Shown here piece by piece: positions 44,541-53,401 of a DNA stretch of 64,000 nucleotides (its first letter is position 1; each line of letters opens with the position of its first letter). Below the pieces are notes generated by a model, which worked only from the letters and a program-made list of their open reading frames with translations, had not been told where the DNA came from and made no database searches. Origin of the DNA: Actinomycetota bacterium (lineage in GTDB: Bacteria; Actinomycetota; Actinomycetes; Propionibacteriales; Propionibacteriaceae); assembly GCA_020161795.1 (NCBI GenBank), contig JAIUOR010000051.1, positions 92,681 to 156,680 of the forward strand, read 5' to 3'. The position numbers were made by a program, and so were the translations under genes.

Positions 44541-44569
44541 ATAGGTTTGTCGATAAACAGACTTATCGA
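44519..44569. repeat. two A+T-rich dyads between convergent parB and the PBP4-type gene
   Basis: AAACCTATT (44519-44527) and AATAGGTTT (44540-44548) form one perfect 9-bp dyad that includes the parB stop. A second perfect dyad TCGATAA-N6-TTATCGA follows at 44550-44569. They stand out by A+T content. A bidirectional terminator or a protein site is possible. Confidence 0.55.
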
Positions 44570-44604
44570 AGACGCGTCAAGCCGACGCTACGCCCGCCGC
44601 ACGA

Positions 44605-45897
44605 TCAGCCCGAGGTGGCCAGGGAGCAGCCGCACCGCGCCAGGATGCTGGCGGAGCGATCGAGCCAGTTGCCGGCCGCGGTGGAGCGCGTCCCGTTGTG
44701 TGAGGCGAGGAAGGCGAAGGTGAGCACCTGTCCGTCCTTGGTCGTGACGTAGCCGGCCAGCGCGTTCACCTTCTTCAGCGAGCCGGTCTTGGCGTGGACG
44801 GCCTTGCGTCCACCCTTCTCCGAGGGGTCGTCGAACCGGTTCTTCAGGGTGCCGTCAACGCCGGCGACCGGAAGGCCCTTGACCACGTCGACGTATTTCG
44901 GGCTGCTCAGCGCGAAGCCGACCGAGCGTGCCAGCACCGAGGGCAGCACCTTGGTCTTCGAGGACAGCCCGGAGCCGCCGTCGATCTTCATCCCCTTGCC
45001 CCACAGCTCCTTGCCCTTCAGCCACGCGGTGACGGCTGCCGAGCCGCCGGCGAAGCTACCCGCGCGGTCCGTGGCGGTGGCCACGTGGCGGGCGAGCATC
45101 TCGGCCGCCACATTGTCGCTGTAGCGCAGCATCCGGCGCACCATCGTGCCCAAGCGCGCCGACTCCACCGCGGCTACCACCTTCGCCCCCTTCGGGGCCG
45201 AGGCAGCGCCGGTCAGACTCACCGTGAATCCCTTGGCTCGCAGCTTCTTGGCGAACAGCTTCGCGGTGGACTTCGCCGGGTTCTGGTAGGCGGCACCGCC
45301 GCTCTTGCCGCCGTTGACGGTGAGCGACATGATGCGCGGGGTGTACGACGCCCAGGTCTTCTTCCAGCTGGAGGAGTAGCGGGGCCCACTGAAGCGCGGT
45401 GCCGAATAGGTGAGCGTCACCTTCTTCACCCCGGCCGCCTTCAAGGCCTTCGCGGTCGCGGCTACGAGGTCGGTCAGGTTCGCCTTCTTGGCCGGGACGG
45501 TCGACCGCCCGCTGGTGAGGTAGGGATCGCCGCCGCCGACCAGGGTGAGCTTCCCCCGCTTGGCGCTCACCACCTTGGTGGTGAAGGTCCGATCCGCCCC
45601 CAGGACGTCGATGGCCGCCAACGCGGTGAGGATCTTGGTGGTGGAGGCCGGAACCATGAGCCTGTCGCGGGCGACGATCGGCTTGCCGTCGGCGGTGTAG
45701 ACCGCCCAGGCGGTGGTGAGCTTCTTCTGCGACGGCTTCGCGAGCTTGGACGCCAGGAGGTTGCTGTCCAGGCTCACCGGCGAGGCGGTCGGTGCCTGGG
45801 GTGTGGCGAGCGGAGCTGCGGCCACCGGCGGGGCGAGCAGCGCCGAGCAGGCCAGGCCCAGGGCGAGCAGCAATCCGATCAGGCGATGTCGACGCAT
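44605..45897 (-). CDS. dacB: D-alanyl-D-alanine carboxypeptidase/endopeptidase, PBP4-type (peptidase S13)
   Basis: About 430 residues. A signal peptide is followed by an Ala/Pro-rich stretch. The penicillin-binding triads are SxxK in PASTTKIL (near residue 88), SxN in RYSDNVAAEML (near 265), and KTG in VHAKTGSLKKV (near 365). The protein trims or cuts peptidoglycan cross-links outside the membrane. The ATG at 45897 is seven bases after a TACCGT -10 on the coding strand (45905-45910) and has no ribosome-binding site, so it may be leaderless. Confidence 0.88.
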   Translation of the reverse strand: MRRHRLIGLLLALGLACSALLAPPVAAAPLATPQAPTASPVSLDSNLLASKLAKPSQKKLTTAWAVYTADGKPIVARDRLMVPASTTKILTALAAIDVLGADRTFTTKVVSAKRGKLTLVGGGDPYLTSGRSTVPAKKANLTDLVAATAKALKAAGVKKVTLTYSAPRFSGPRYSSSWKKTWASYTPRIMSLTVNGGKSGGAAYQNPAKSTAKLFAKKLRAKGFTVSLTGAASAPKGAKVVAAVESARLGTMVRRMLRYSDNVAAEMLARHVATATDRAGSFAGGSAAVTAWLKGKELWGKGMKIDGGSGLSSKTKVLPSVLARSVGFALSSPKYVDVVKGLPVAGVDGTLKNRFDDPSEKGGRKAVHAKTGSLKKVNALAGYVTTKDGQVLTFAFLASHNGTRSTAAGNWLDRSASILARCGCSLATSG

Positions 45898-45904
45898 GCC
45901 AGCG

Positions 45905-45968
45905 ACGGTAACCCGGGCGCCGAGTCGGAGGCCACCTCGTCCACACCCTGACTCAACCTCAGCTTGAG
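45905..45968 (-). promoter_or_regulatory. dacB promoter with upstream dyad
   Basis: TACCGT on the minus strand at 45905-45910 lies seven bases before the dacB ATG. Upstream, CTCAA-N7-TTGAG (45952-45968) is a perfect 5-bp dyad. It uses the same half-sites as a HAIR site but in the opposite orientation, so it is probably a different operator or chance. Confidence 0.35.
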
Positions 45969-46016
45969 AAGTGAGGACGCGGCGCGGGCATCGCCGCTCG
46001 TCGGCCCGGAGAGGCC

Positions 46017-46394
46017 TCAGCGCAGGTCGGCAGCGGCCTCGGCGGCGGCGAGCCTCGCCTGGACGTCCTTGCGGGCGTAGTGCTCGGCGACGAAGGAGAG
46101 GAACGGAATGGTTCCCGCCAGTGCGATCAGGATCAGCCGTCCCCACGGCCAGTGAACCCGGCGGCCCAGGTCATAGGCGGTGATGATGAGCACCATGTAC
46201 AGCCAGCCGTGCGGCACGCCCGTCCAGGTCACCACGGCGCCGTTGTCGGCGAAGTACTTCAGCGGCATCCCGACCAGCACCAGCACCACCAGCAGCACGC
46301 CCACCACGTAGGCCATCACCCGGTAGCGCAGCAGGGCGCCGCGAATCTCGGGGATCCGCGCGGAATCGATGCTCGGCGTCTCGGCTGTGCTCAC
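46017..46394 (-). CDS. DUF3817 membrane protein
   Basis: A 125-residue membrane protein of the DUF3817 (YdzA-like) family. It has three hydrophobic helices: YVVGVLLVVLVLVGMPLKYF, LYMVLIITAYDLGRRVHW and LILIALAGTIPFLSFVAEHY. The family has no established function and is often near SURF1 or cytochrome-related genes in actinobacteria. The start is a GTG overlapping the SURF1 stop by four bases (GTGA), so the two are co-translated. Confidence 0.82.
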   Translation of the reverse strand: MSTAETPSIDSARIPEIRGALLRYRVMAYVVGVLLVVLVLVGMPLKYFADNGAVVTWTGVPHGWLYMVLIITAYDLGRRVHWPWGRLILIALAGTIPFLSFVAEHYARKDVQARLAAAEAAADLR

Positions 46395-47089
46395 GACATC
46401 TCCTGGTCGATGGTCATCCTCACCGTACCCTGCCGGCCGACCGCGCGGACGAAGCGAAGCGTCATGAACATCGCGAAGCCGGCGAAGGCCCACCACTGCA
46501 GGGCATAGCCGTAGTTCTGCCAGGAACCCTCGCCGGTCGCCAGCGTGACCGTTGCCGGCTCCAGCCCCTGCTCCCGGGCGCTCTCGGCGTTCAGCGTGAC
46601 GAAGCCGGGCACCAGCTGCTGCGGCCAACGCTGGGCGAGGCCGGCGAGCCGTACCGACCCATCCGGATCGTCGCTGCGCGGCTCGGAGGGCAGGAAGACC
46701 CCGACCACGTCGACGACGCCGGCGGGCGGCGGTGCGATGGGTCCCGATCCCTCACCCGACTCCGGGGCCGTGGTGCCCCGCACCACCGGCAGCACGCGAC
46801 TGTCGCCGAGCTCCAGGGGAATGAGCACGCGCCCGTCGGTCAGCAGGAGCTGTTGGTCGGCCAGGAAGACGCCCGAGGCGCTCACCTGCCGTCCGTAGAC
46901 ATCTCCCACCGTGCCGTCGTCGCCGAGGTTCTCGAGCAGGGCCACCGGCGGCAGCGCGGCGCGTTCCTCGGCCGAGGCCTGCTCCTTCGACTCATAGACG
47001 CCCATCTGCCACAGCCCCAGCCACAGCATCACCACGGTCAGCGCCAGGCCGACGGCGCCGATGAGTCCCTGCTTGAGCCGAGTGGGCAT
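46391..47089 (-). CDS. SURF1-family protein
   Basis: A 232-residue protein with the SURF1 layout: one N-terminal helix (VGLALTVVMLWLGLWQMGVY), a periplasmic beta-rich domain with PLELGDSRVLPVVRGTT, and a C-terminal helix (YALQWWAFAGFAMFMTLRFV). SURF1 proteins help insert haem a into cytochrome c oxidase. The gene is 4 bases from the upstream D-Ala-D-Ala-ligase-like gene's stop, so it is likely in the same operon. Confidence 0.87.
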   Translation of the reverse strand: MPTRLKQGLIGAVGLALTVVMLWLGLWQMGVYESKEQASAEERAALPPVALLENLGDDGTVGDVYGRQVSASGVFLADQQLLLTDGRVLIPLELGDSRVLPVVRGTTAPESGEGSGPIAPPPAGVVDVVGVFLPSEPRSDDPDGSVRLAGLAQRWPQQLVPGFVTLNAESAREQGLEPATVTLATGEGSWQNYGYALQWWAFAGFAMFMTLRFVRAVGRQGTVRMTIDQEMS

Positions 47090-47092
47090 GGC

Positions 47093-48061
47093 TCAGGATC
47101 GACGCGCCCAGGCGTTGTCGACCAACTGGGCGCACAACAGGCCGAAGTCGTAGCCGGCGGCCTCGACGGAGAGCGGCACCAGGGAGGTTTCGGTCATGCC
47201 GGGGGCCGAGTTGGTCTCGATGAAAACCGGCTGACCGTCGGCGTCGACAATGATGTCGGCCCGGGAGAGATCCCGCAGCCCCAGAACGCGGTGCGCGGTC
47301 ACGGCCATCTCGGCGCAGGCCGCCGCCGCGTCGTCGCCGAGTTCGGCCGGCGCGAGGAAGCGGGTGTGACCGGCGGTGTACCGGGCGGTGTAGTCGTAGA
47401 AGCCGGATTCCGGACGGATCTCGACCGCGGGCAGCGCGACCTGCTCGCCGTCCAGTTCGACGACGGTGACCGCGACCTCGGTGCCCTCGACATACGGCTG
47501 AACGACGGCCACGTCCCCGTAGGAGTAGGCGGCCACGATGGCGGCCGGCAGATCGGACGGCTTGGTGACCCGGGTGCAGCCGAGCGCCGAGCCGCTGCGG
47601 GCCGGCTTGACCATCATCGGGAACCCGACCCGCTCGCCCAGGGCCCGGACCAGGTGGGCTGCCCCCAGCTCGCGGAACATGTCGTGCGGCAGGGCGACGG
47701 TCTCCGGCGTGCGCAGCCCGGCCTGCGCGACCAGCGGGCCGCCGATCGCCTTGTTGAAGGAGCGACGGCAGGCCGCGGGCGGCGATCCGACGTAGGGCAC
47801 CTCGAGCAGGCTCAGCACCTGCTGCAGCCCGCCGTCCTCACCGACGCCGCCGTGCAGCATCGGGAAGGCGACCGGGTTGTCCAGGGAGTCGAGCAGATCG
47901 ATCAGCCCCGAGGTGACGTCGGTCTCGACCACCTCGCGGCCGCGATCGCGCAGTGCCTGGGCGACCCGCCGCCCGGATCGCAGCGAGACGTCGCGTTCGT
48001 GGGAGAGCCCGCCGGCGAGCACAACGATCGGGCCGTGGCTGGTGGAGTCGTTCATGGTCAT
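47093..48061 (-). CDS. ddl: D-alanine-D-alanine ligase-like ATP-grasp protein
   Basis: About 322 residues. The N-terminal VVLAGGLSHERDVSLRSGR matches the Ddl family, and FPMLHGGVGEDGGLQQVLSL holds a Ddl-like glutamate. The ATP-grasp metal site is IETNSAPGMTETS near the C-terminus. The reaction is probably joining two D-alanines for cell-wall synthesis, although a paralogous role is possible because Ddl is often encoded elsewhere, near mur genes. Two Met codons (48061, 48055) are both possible starts. It lies two bases after the aminotransferase stop. Confidence 0.8.
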   Translation of the reverse strand: MTMNDSTSHGPIVVLAGGLSHERDVSLRSGRRVAQALRDRGREVVETDVTSGLIDLLDSLDNPVAFPMLHGGVGEDGGLQQVLSLLEVPYVGSPPAACRRSFNKAIGGPLVAQAGLRTPETVALPHDMFRELGAAHLVRALGERVGFPMMVKPARSGSALGCTRVTKPSDLPAAIVAAYSYGDVAVVQPYVEGTEVAVTVVELDGEQVALPAVEIRPESGFYDYTARYTAGHTRFLAPAELGDDAAAACAEMAVTAHRVLGLRDLSRADIIVDADGQPVFIETNSAPGMTETSLVPLSVEAAGYDFGLLCAQLVDNAWARRS

Positions 48062-48063
48062 GC

Positions 48064-49380
48064 CTAACTGATGTCGGGTGCCGGGCCGGTGGTGAGATCG
48101 TGATGCCGGGCGGTGTCGAGATCGATGCCGAAGGTGCGGTGCATGTCCTGCTCGGACTTGATGACGTCGCCCAGCCGGCGGGTGCCCTCGTAGATGCGCT
48201 CCGGGGTGGGGAAGCAGAACGAGAGCCGCATATTGCGGCTGCCCAGGCCGTCGGCGTAGAAGGCGGTGCCGGGGGTGAAGGCGACCCGGGCGGTCACCGC
48301 GCGCGGCAGCATCGCCTGGGAATCGAGGCCCTCGGGCAGCGTGACCCAGACGAAGAAGCCGCCGGTGGGGTGCGTCCAGGTCGTCCCCTCGACCATGTGG
48401 TCGTTCAGCCCCTCGATCATCGCGTCCCGGCGGGCTCGGTACATGTCGCGGAAGGTGATGATCTGGTTGCGCCAGTCGAACTCTTCCAGGTAGGTCGCGA
48501 TCGCGTACTGGCTGAACACCGGCGGGCAGAGGGTGGCGGCCTCCTGGGTGAGCACCAGTTTCTCGCGGACGGCGTGCGGTGCCAGCGCCCAGCCGACCCG
48601 GAACCCGGGAGCGAAGATCTTCGAGAACGAGCCCAGGTAGATGACGTGCTCGGAATCCATCGAACGCAGCGCCGGCAGCGGCTCACCCTCCAGGGCGAGC
48701 AGGCCGTAGGGGTTGTCCTCCAGGATCAGCAGATCATGCTCCTTGGCGACCGCGATGAGCTCGCGGCGGCGCTCCAGGGTCTGGGTGACTCCGCTGGGGT
48801 TCTGGTAGTTGGGGATCGTGTAGAGAAACTTCACCCGCTTGCCGGCCGCCTTGAGGCTGACCAGCGCTGCCCGCAGCGCGACCGGATCGAGCCCGTGGTC
48901 GTCCATCGCCACGTGCACCACCTGGCACTGGTAGGCGTGGAAGGTGCCCAGCGCGCCGACGTAGCTCGGCGCCTCGGCCAGGATCACGTCCCCGGGGTCG
49001 CAGAACACCCGGGTGATCAGGTCGAGGGCCTGCTGGGAGCCGCAGGTCACCACGATGTCGTCGGCGTGGGCCTGGATCTGCTCCTCGACCATCACCTCGA
49101 CGATCTTCTCGCGCATGAACGGCTCGCCCTGGCCGGAGCCGTACTGCATGGCCTGGGTGCCGCGGTCGGCGATCAGCCGGTCGACCGCGCGGCCGAGGGC
49201 CTCGCGGGGGAGGTCGGCGATGTTCGGCATGCCGCCGGCCAGTGAGACCACCTCGGGCCGGTTGGCGACGGCGAACAGAGCTCGCACGGCCGACACCTGC
49301 AGGCCATGGGTGCGCTCGGCGTACGCGTCGACATAGGGGTCCAGCCGCGTATCGCGGCGGGACGGCTCAGGAAGGCTCAC
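48064..49380 (-). CDS. PLP-dependent class I aminotransferase (2-aminoadipate-type)
   Basis: About 438 residues in the fold-type I class. The pyridoxal lysine is in LGSFSKIFAPGFRVGW near residue 250, and GQGEPFMREKIVEVM and NYQNPSGVTQTLERRREL match the MocR/2-aminoadipate aminotransferase branch without the DNA-binding domain. Which amino acid it uses is unknown. The GTG at 49380 is preferred; the frame is open to 49482 but the extension is Arg-rich. It is the first gene of a run including the ligase-like and SURF1 genes. Confidence 0.83.
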   Translation of the reverse strand: MSLPEPSRRDTRLDPYVDAYAERTHGLQVSAVRALFAVANRPEVVSLAGGMPNIADLPREALGRAVDRLIADRGTQAMQYGSGQGEPFMREKIVEVMVEEQIQAHADDIVVTCGSQQALDLITRVFCDPGDVILAEAPSYVGALGTFHAYQCQVVHVAMDDHGLDPVALRAALVSLKAAGKRVKFLYTIPNYQNPSGVTQTLERRRELIAVAKEHDLLILEDNPYGLLALEGEPLPALRSMDSEHVIYLGSFSKIFAPGFRVGWALAPHAVREKLVLTQEAATLCPPVFSQYAIATYLEEFDWRNQIITFRDMYRARRDAMIEGLNDHMVEGTTWTHPTGGFFVWVTLPEGLDSQAMLPRAVTARVAFTPGTAFYADGLGSRNMRLSFCFPTPERIYEGTRRLGDVIKSEQDMHRTFGIDLDTARHHDLTTGPAPDIS

Positions 49381-49510
49381 TACACCAGCATGCCGCACTC
49401 CCGCCCGAGGATGCGCTTCGCCCACCCCGCGGCGGCAGGACACTACGATGAAAGCCAGTGGGGACGTGGCCGGACGCGGCAACCGTCTCCGCTGGACGCG
49501 AGGAGTGACG

Positions 49511-50125
49511 ATGGGCAGCCAGTCGTGGATCGGCCGGGCAGACCTGGCCGCCCTCGCCTGCCCCTACTGCGGCCGGATGGCCGACCCCAACGGCGAGGCG
49601 GCGGTCGCCGCCGAGCGGGAATGGGGCTTCGTCGGCGCCGGCCTCGCGCTGGACGGCGTACGGACGGCGGCGCTGCTGATCACCCCGATCCCCGACACCC
49701 GGGCGGCGATGCTGAGCTGTCTGTGGGTGGCGCCCGGCCAGGTCGGACGCGGCCGCGGCCGGCGGCTCGTGCAGGCGGCCGCCGCCGGCCTGCTCTCCCA
49801 CGACGTCGAGGCGATCGTGGCCCGTGGCTCCCGGACGAAGGCGGATTGCGCGGCCCCGCCGGTGGACTTCCTGCGGGCGGTTGGGTTCTCCCGCGGGGTG
49901 GACGCGCGGCTCTACTCCTCGTTGCGTGCGGGCGGCGGCGCCCCGCGCCTCGGTCACCCGAGCGACCTCGACGATGCCCGGCTCAGCCGGCTGTGGCAGC
50001 TCGATCTCACCACGACGGTGACCATGCCGGAAGGGCTGCGGGGGATGGTGGATCGGTGGCTGCGAGCGCTGGGCCCGATCCGTCCCGAGCCGGCCGGACG
50101 CGTGACCAGGAACGGCGAGAGCTGA
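49511..50125 (+). CDS. GNAT-family N-acetyltransferase
   Basis: About 204 residues. The acetyl-CoA pyrophosphate loop QVGRGRGRRLVQAAAAGLL near residue 78 fits the GNAT motif A (Q/R-x-x-G-x-G/A), and LSCLWVAPGQ precedes it. An N-terminal CPYCGRM hints at a metal or structural cysteine pair. The substrate is unknown. The ATG at 49511 follows AGGAG by five bases; the upstream ATG at 49448 lies inside the -10-like TACGAT and is rejected. Confidence 0.7.
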   Translation: MGSQSWIGRADLAALACPYCGRMADPNGEAAVAAEREWGFVGAGLALDGVRTAALLITPIPDTRAAMLSCLWVAPGQVGRGRGRRLVQAAAAGLLSHDVEAIVARGSRTKADCAAPPVDFLRAVGFSRGVDARLYSSLRAGGGAPRLGHPSDLDDARLSRLWQLDLTTTVTMPEGLRGMVDRWLRALGPIRPEPAGRVTRNGES

Positions 50126-50193
50126 GCCGACTCGCGAAGTAGGCCCGTGATGGCCATAGACTGGGGTGTTCGGCTGGTGCGAGGAGAGTGCGA

Positions 50194-51432
50194 GTGGTGG
50201 AGCCGCTTCGGCGGGATGCCCAGACCTGGGCCTGCTATGTCCTGATCCTCGTTCTCGCGCTGCTTCAGGCCGGGCTCGGCGGATTGCTGCCCTACCTCCA
50301 GGCCGAGTTCGGGTTGTCCCATACCGTGATGAGCCTGCATCTGACGGCCCTGGCGACCGGCGGTCTGATCGTGGGGCTGTTCACCGAGCCGGCGCGCCGC
50401 CGGTTCGGGCGTCCGGTGCTGCTGGTTTCCGCCGGGGTGCTGGCCATCGTGGGCGGAATCCTCTTCGCCGCCGGACGGACGCCGCTGGTGACCGTCCCCG
50501 CCTGCACCGTGATCGGCGTCTCGGTCGGGATGGCGCTGGTGGTCAGCCAGTCGCTGCTGGTGGCCAAGTTCGGCGGCGCGGCCTCCCGGCTGATCGGGGA
50601 GTTCAACCTGGCCTATGCCCTCGGTGCGGTGGTGGCGATGTTCGGGTTGCCCTTCCTGGTGGCCAGCGTGCTGGGCTGGCGCGGGCTGCCCGTGCTGCAG
50701 ACGATGCTCCTGGCGCTCTTCGTACTGCCCTGGGTGTGGCGTACCCGCGACCAGGCCCCGCCCGAGACCGCCGCGGCTGCCGGAGCCTCCGACAACGGCT
50801 GGCGACTGCGCCGGCCGTGGATGGCCTTCGTCGTGATGAGCCTCTGCGTCGCGGTGGAGTGGTCCTTCCTGTTCTGGCTGGCCACCTACCTGGTGGATGC
50901 CGCCGGCCACACGCCGGAGTCTGCGGCGATGGTCACCGCGGTGATGTGGGGGGCGGTGGTGGTCGGACGGATCGCCGGCACCGTGCTGCTGCCCCGCTTC
51001 GGTGCCACGCGCGTGCTGACCGGCTCCCTGCTGCTCGCGCTGGTGGCCACCGCGACCCTCCTGTACGCCGAGCACCTCGGGATCGCGCTGCTGGCGGCCG
51101 TGCTGTGCGGGGCCGCCTCGGCCAACCTGTTCCCCGCTGCGATCACCTTCGTGGTGAGCGGCTACGGGCCGCGCGCCGACGCGGCGGTGGCACGGGTCAT
51201 GCTCTACAACACCTCGACGACGATCGGCTTCCCGCTGCTGCTCGGCTGGGGAGCCGACACCCTGGGGCTACGGACGGCCTTCTGGATCGTTCCGGTCGTC
51301 GCCCTGCTCGCCCTGGCGACGATCCGCGCCGCGGGCTCCTACCGCGTCGGCGCCGACGCGCCACCCAACTCCCTCAGCGGGTCGCGCCCGGTGGGGCGAC
51401 CACTCCCCATCCACGAAGAAGTAGAGAACTAG
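50194..51432 (+). CDS. major facilitator superfamily transporter
   Basis: About 412 residues with twelve hydrophobic segments. The first loop has SLHLTALATGGLIVGLFTEP followed by ARRRFGRP, a typical MFS loop 2-3 motif, and the sequence resembles fucose/hexose or CynX-like permeases in general form. Substrate and direction of transport cannot be read. The GTG at 50194 has GAGGAG seven bases upstream, which supports it over the GTG at 50188. The gene ends eight bases before the nucleoside hydrolase start and is probably in its operon. Confidence 0.8.
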   Translation: MVEPLRRDAQTWACYVLILVLALLQAGLGGLLPYLQAEFGLSHTVMSLHLTALATGGLIVGLFTEPARRRFGRPVLLVSAGVLAIVGGILFAAGRTPLVTVPACTVIGVSVGMALVVSQSLLVAKFGGAASRLIGEFNLAYALGAVVAMFGLPFLVASVLGWRGLPVLQTMLLALFVLPWVWRTRDQAPPETAAAAGASDNGWRLRRPWMAFVVMSLCVAVEWSFLFWLATYLVDAAGHTPESAAMVTAVMWGAVVVGRIAGTVLLPRFGATRVLTGSLLLALVATATLLYAEHLGIALLAAVLCGAASANLFPAAITFVVSGYGPRADAAVARVMLYNTSTTIGFPLLLGWGADTLGLRTAFWIVPVVALLALATIRAAGSYRVGADAPPNSLSGSRPVGRPLPIHEEVEN

Positions 51433-51439
51433 GAGATCC

Positions 51440-52378
51440 ATGTCCACCAAACTGATCATCGACACCGACACCGGCTCGGACGACGCGGTAGCGCTCGTTC
51501 TGGCCTATACCGACCCGCGGGTCGAGGTGCTGGCCACCACGGTGGTCTCGGGCAACGTCCCGCTGGCCCTGGGTCTCCAGAACGCGCTGTACACCGCCGA
51601 ACTCTGCGGTTCGACGGCCCCTGTGTACGCCGGCGCCGACCGTCCGCTGCTCCGCGAGGCGGTGTACGCCCAGGACGTGCACGGCGCGGACGGCATGGGC
51701 GACATCGGCCTGCCGCTCACCGGACGGGTCCCGGCCCCCGGCCATGCCGCCGACGTCCTGATCGACCTGGCTCATCGCCACCCGGGCGAGATCACGCTGG
51801 TGACGCTCGGCCCGCTGACCAACCTCGCGCTCGCGCTGCGCAAGGATCCGGAGATCGCCGGGCTGTTCGACCGCGTGGTGATGATGGCCGGTGCCGGGGA
51901 TCACATCGGCAACATCAAGCCGACCGCCGAGTTCAACATCTACGTCGACCCCGAGGCTGCCGACATCGTCTACACCTCCGGACTGCCGCTGGAGATGGTC
52001 GGCTGGGACGTCTCGCGCAAGGACGCCACCCTGACCGAGGCCGAGAACACGGCGCTGACCGAACTCGGCCCGTTGGGGGTGTTCTGCGCGGACATCCAGC
52101 GGCAACTGATCGTCTTCTGCCGCGAGGTGACCAAGGTGGACGGGATCGACTTCCCCGACCCGGTCACCATGGCCTACGCCATCGACCCGACCCTGGCCAC
52201 CGAGGCGATCGACGCCTACGTGCGGGTGGAGACCACCGGCACGCACACCCTCGGCATGACGATCGTCGACCGGCTGGGGGTCCTGGGCGAGCAGCCCAAC
52301 ACCAGGGTGGTGCTGGCGGCGGATCACGACCGCTTCGTGGCGATGCTGCGAGAGGCCTGCTCCCGTCCGGTGGGATGA
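51440..52378 (+). CDS. inosine-uridine-preferring nucleoside hydrolase-like enzyme
   Basis: A 312-residue IUNH-family protein. The calcium-binding N-terminus is IIDTDTGSDDAVALVLAYTD, and the second ligand region is AEFNIYVDPEAADIVY. The enzymes hydrolyse the N-glycosidic bond of nucleosides to ribose and base for salvage. TAGGAGATCC precedes the ATG. The gene overlaps the next gene (ATGA) and follows an MFS transporter that may bring in its substrate. Confidence 0.88.
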   Translation: MSTKLIIDTDTGSDDAVALVLAYTDPRVEVLATTVVSGNVPLALGLQNALYTAELCGSTAPVYAGADRPLLREAVYAQDVHGADGMGDIGLPLTGRVPAPGHAADVLIDLAHRHPGEITLVTLGPLTNLALALRKDPEIAGLFDRVVMMAGAGDHIGNIKPTAEFNIYVDPEAADIVYTSGLPLEMVGWDVSRKDATLTEAENTALTELGPLGVFCADIQRQLIVFCREVTKVDGIDFPDPVTMAYAIDPTLATEAIDAYVRVETTGTHTLGMTIVDRLGVLGEQPNTRVVLAADHDRFVAMLREACSRPVG

Positions 52379-53361
52379 GGCCGGACGAGGAGGCATCGGC
52401 CACGTCCACCGATGACGGTGCGGTCCCTCCGGCCGCAGCGGCGTGTGGGGTGCGGCCGGGCTCCGCGTCACCGCTGACCCGCCGGGCGATGCTGGCGGCG
52501 ACCGGCGGCCTGCTGCTGGCCGCCTGCGCGCAGTCGACCCCGCGTCCATCGGCCACGGCGTCCGGGCTGTCGCCCTCACCCGGCGGACCGGCTCCCACCC
52601 CGTCCGCGCGTCCGACGCCCCCTTCGCCGAGCCCGTCGGCCAGCCCGGCTCCGCCCGTCTGGCCGACTCGGGAGCAGCTCGTCCAGGAGTTCGCCGGCCG
52701 GAAGCCGAAGAAGTTCGGCATCGTCGTGCCCGGGGTGGTGAGTGAGGGACGCCGCGACATCGCGCTGACCTTCGATGCCTGTGGCGGTGGACGGCTGGGC
52801 AACGGCTTCGACGCCAAGCTGATCAAGCTGCTGGAAGGCCACGACGTTCCCGCCACGCTCTTCCTGAACGGGCGATGGATAGAGGCGAACCCCACGATCG
52901 CCGCCGACCTGGCGGCCAACCCCCGGTTCGAGCTGGCCAACCATGGCTGGGAGCATCGTCCCCTCACCGTGACCGGGAAATCCGCCTACGGCATCCAGGG
53001 CACCGCCGGCCCGGGCGAGGCCTACGACGAGATCGTGCGCGGAATCGACGCGCTGGGTGAGGTGACCGGAGAGCGCTCGCCCTACTTCCGCCCGGGCACC
53101 GCGTGGAGCGATGACGTCGCGGTGGAACTGGCTGCCCGGCTGGGGGTCTCGGTCATTGCCTTCACCATCAACGGCGACGCCGGCGCCACCGCCCCGAAGC
53201 GCGCCGTGGCCGCCAACTTCGGCAAGGCGAAGGACGGTTCGATCGTGCTCGCCCACTTCAACCGCCCCGAGCACGCGACGGCCGAAGGCCTGGACAAGGC
53301 GCTCCCCAGGCTGCTCGACGCCGGCAGCGTCTTCGCCACCCTCACCGCCGCGCTCTCCTGA
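52375..53361 (+). CDS. polysaccharide deacetylase lipoprotein
   Basis: About 328 residues. A TRRAMLAATGGLLLAAC segment near residue 37 combines a twin arginine with a lipobox, suggesting a Tat-exported lipoprotein. A Pro/Ser/Thr-rich linker follows, and then the NodB-like deacetylase domain with LTFDACGGG, ELANHGWEHRP, and SPYFRPGTAW. In the usual motif TFDD the second Asp is Ala-Cys here, so metal use may differ. It likely trims acetyl groups from cell-wall sugars. It overlaps the nucleoside hydrolase by four bases. Confidence 0.78.
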   Translation: MRPDEEASATSTDDGAVPPAAAACGVRPGSASPLTRRAMLAATGGLLLAACAQSTPRPSATASGLSPSPGGPAPTPSARPTPPSPSPSASPAPPVWPTREQLVQEFAGRKPKKFGIVVPGVVSEGRRDIALTFDACGGGRLGNGFDAKLIKLLEGHDVPATLFLNGRWIEANPTIAADLAANPRFELANHGWEHRPLTVTGKSAYGIQGTAGPGEAYDEIVRGIDALGEVTGERSPYFRPGTAWSDDVAVELAARLGVSVIAFTINGDAGATAPKRAVAANFGKAKDGSIVLAHFNRPEHATAEGLDKALPRLLDAGSVFATLTAALS

Positions 53362-53401
53362 ACGGCGTCAGCCGGGATGATCAACTCGATCGAAGGGAGC
53401 C

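Noticed and set aside
45952..45968. HAIR/HspR site upstream of dacB
   Set aside because: The half-sites are in the reverse orientation (CTCAA-N7-TTGAG), so it is not a HAIR match.
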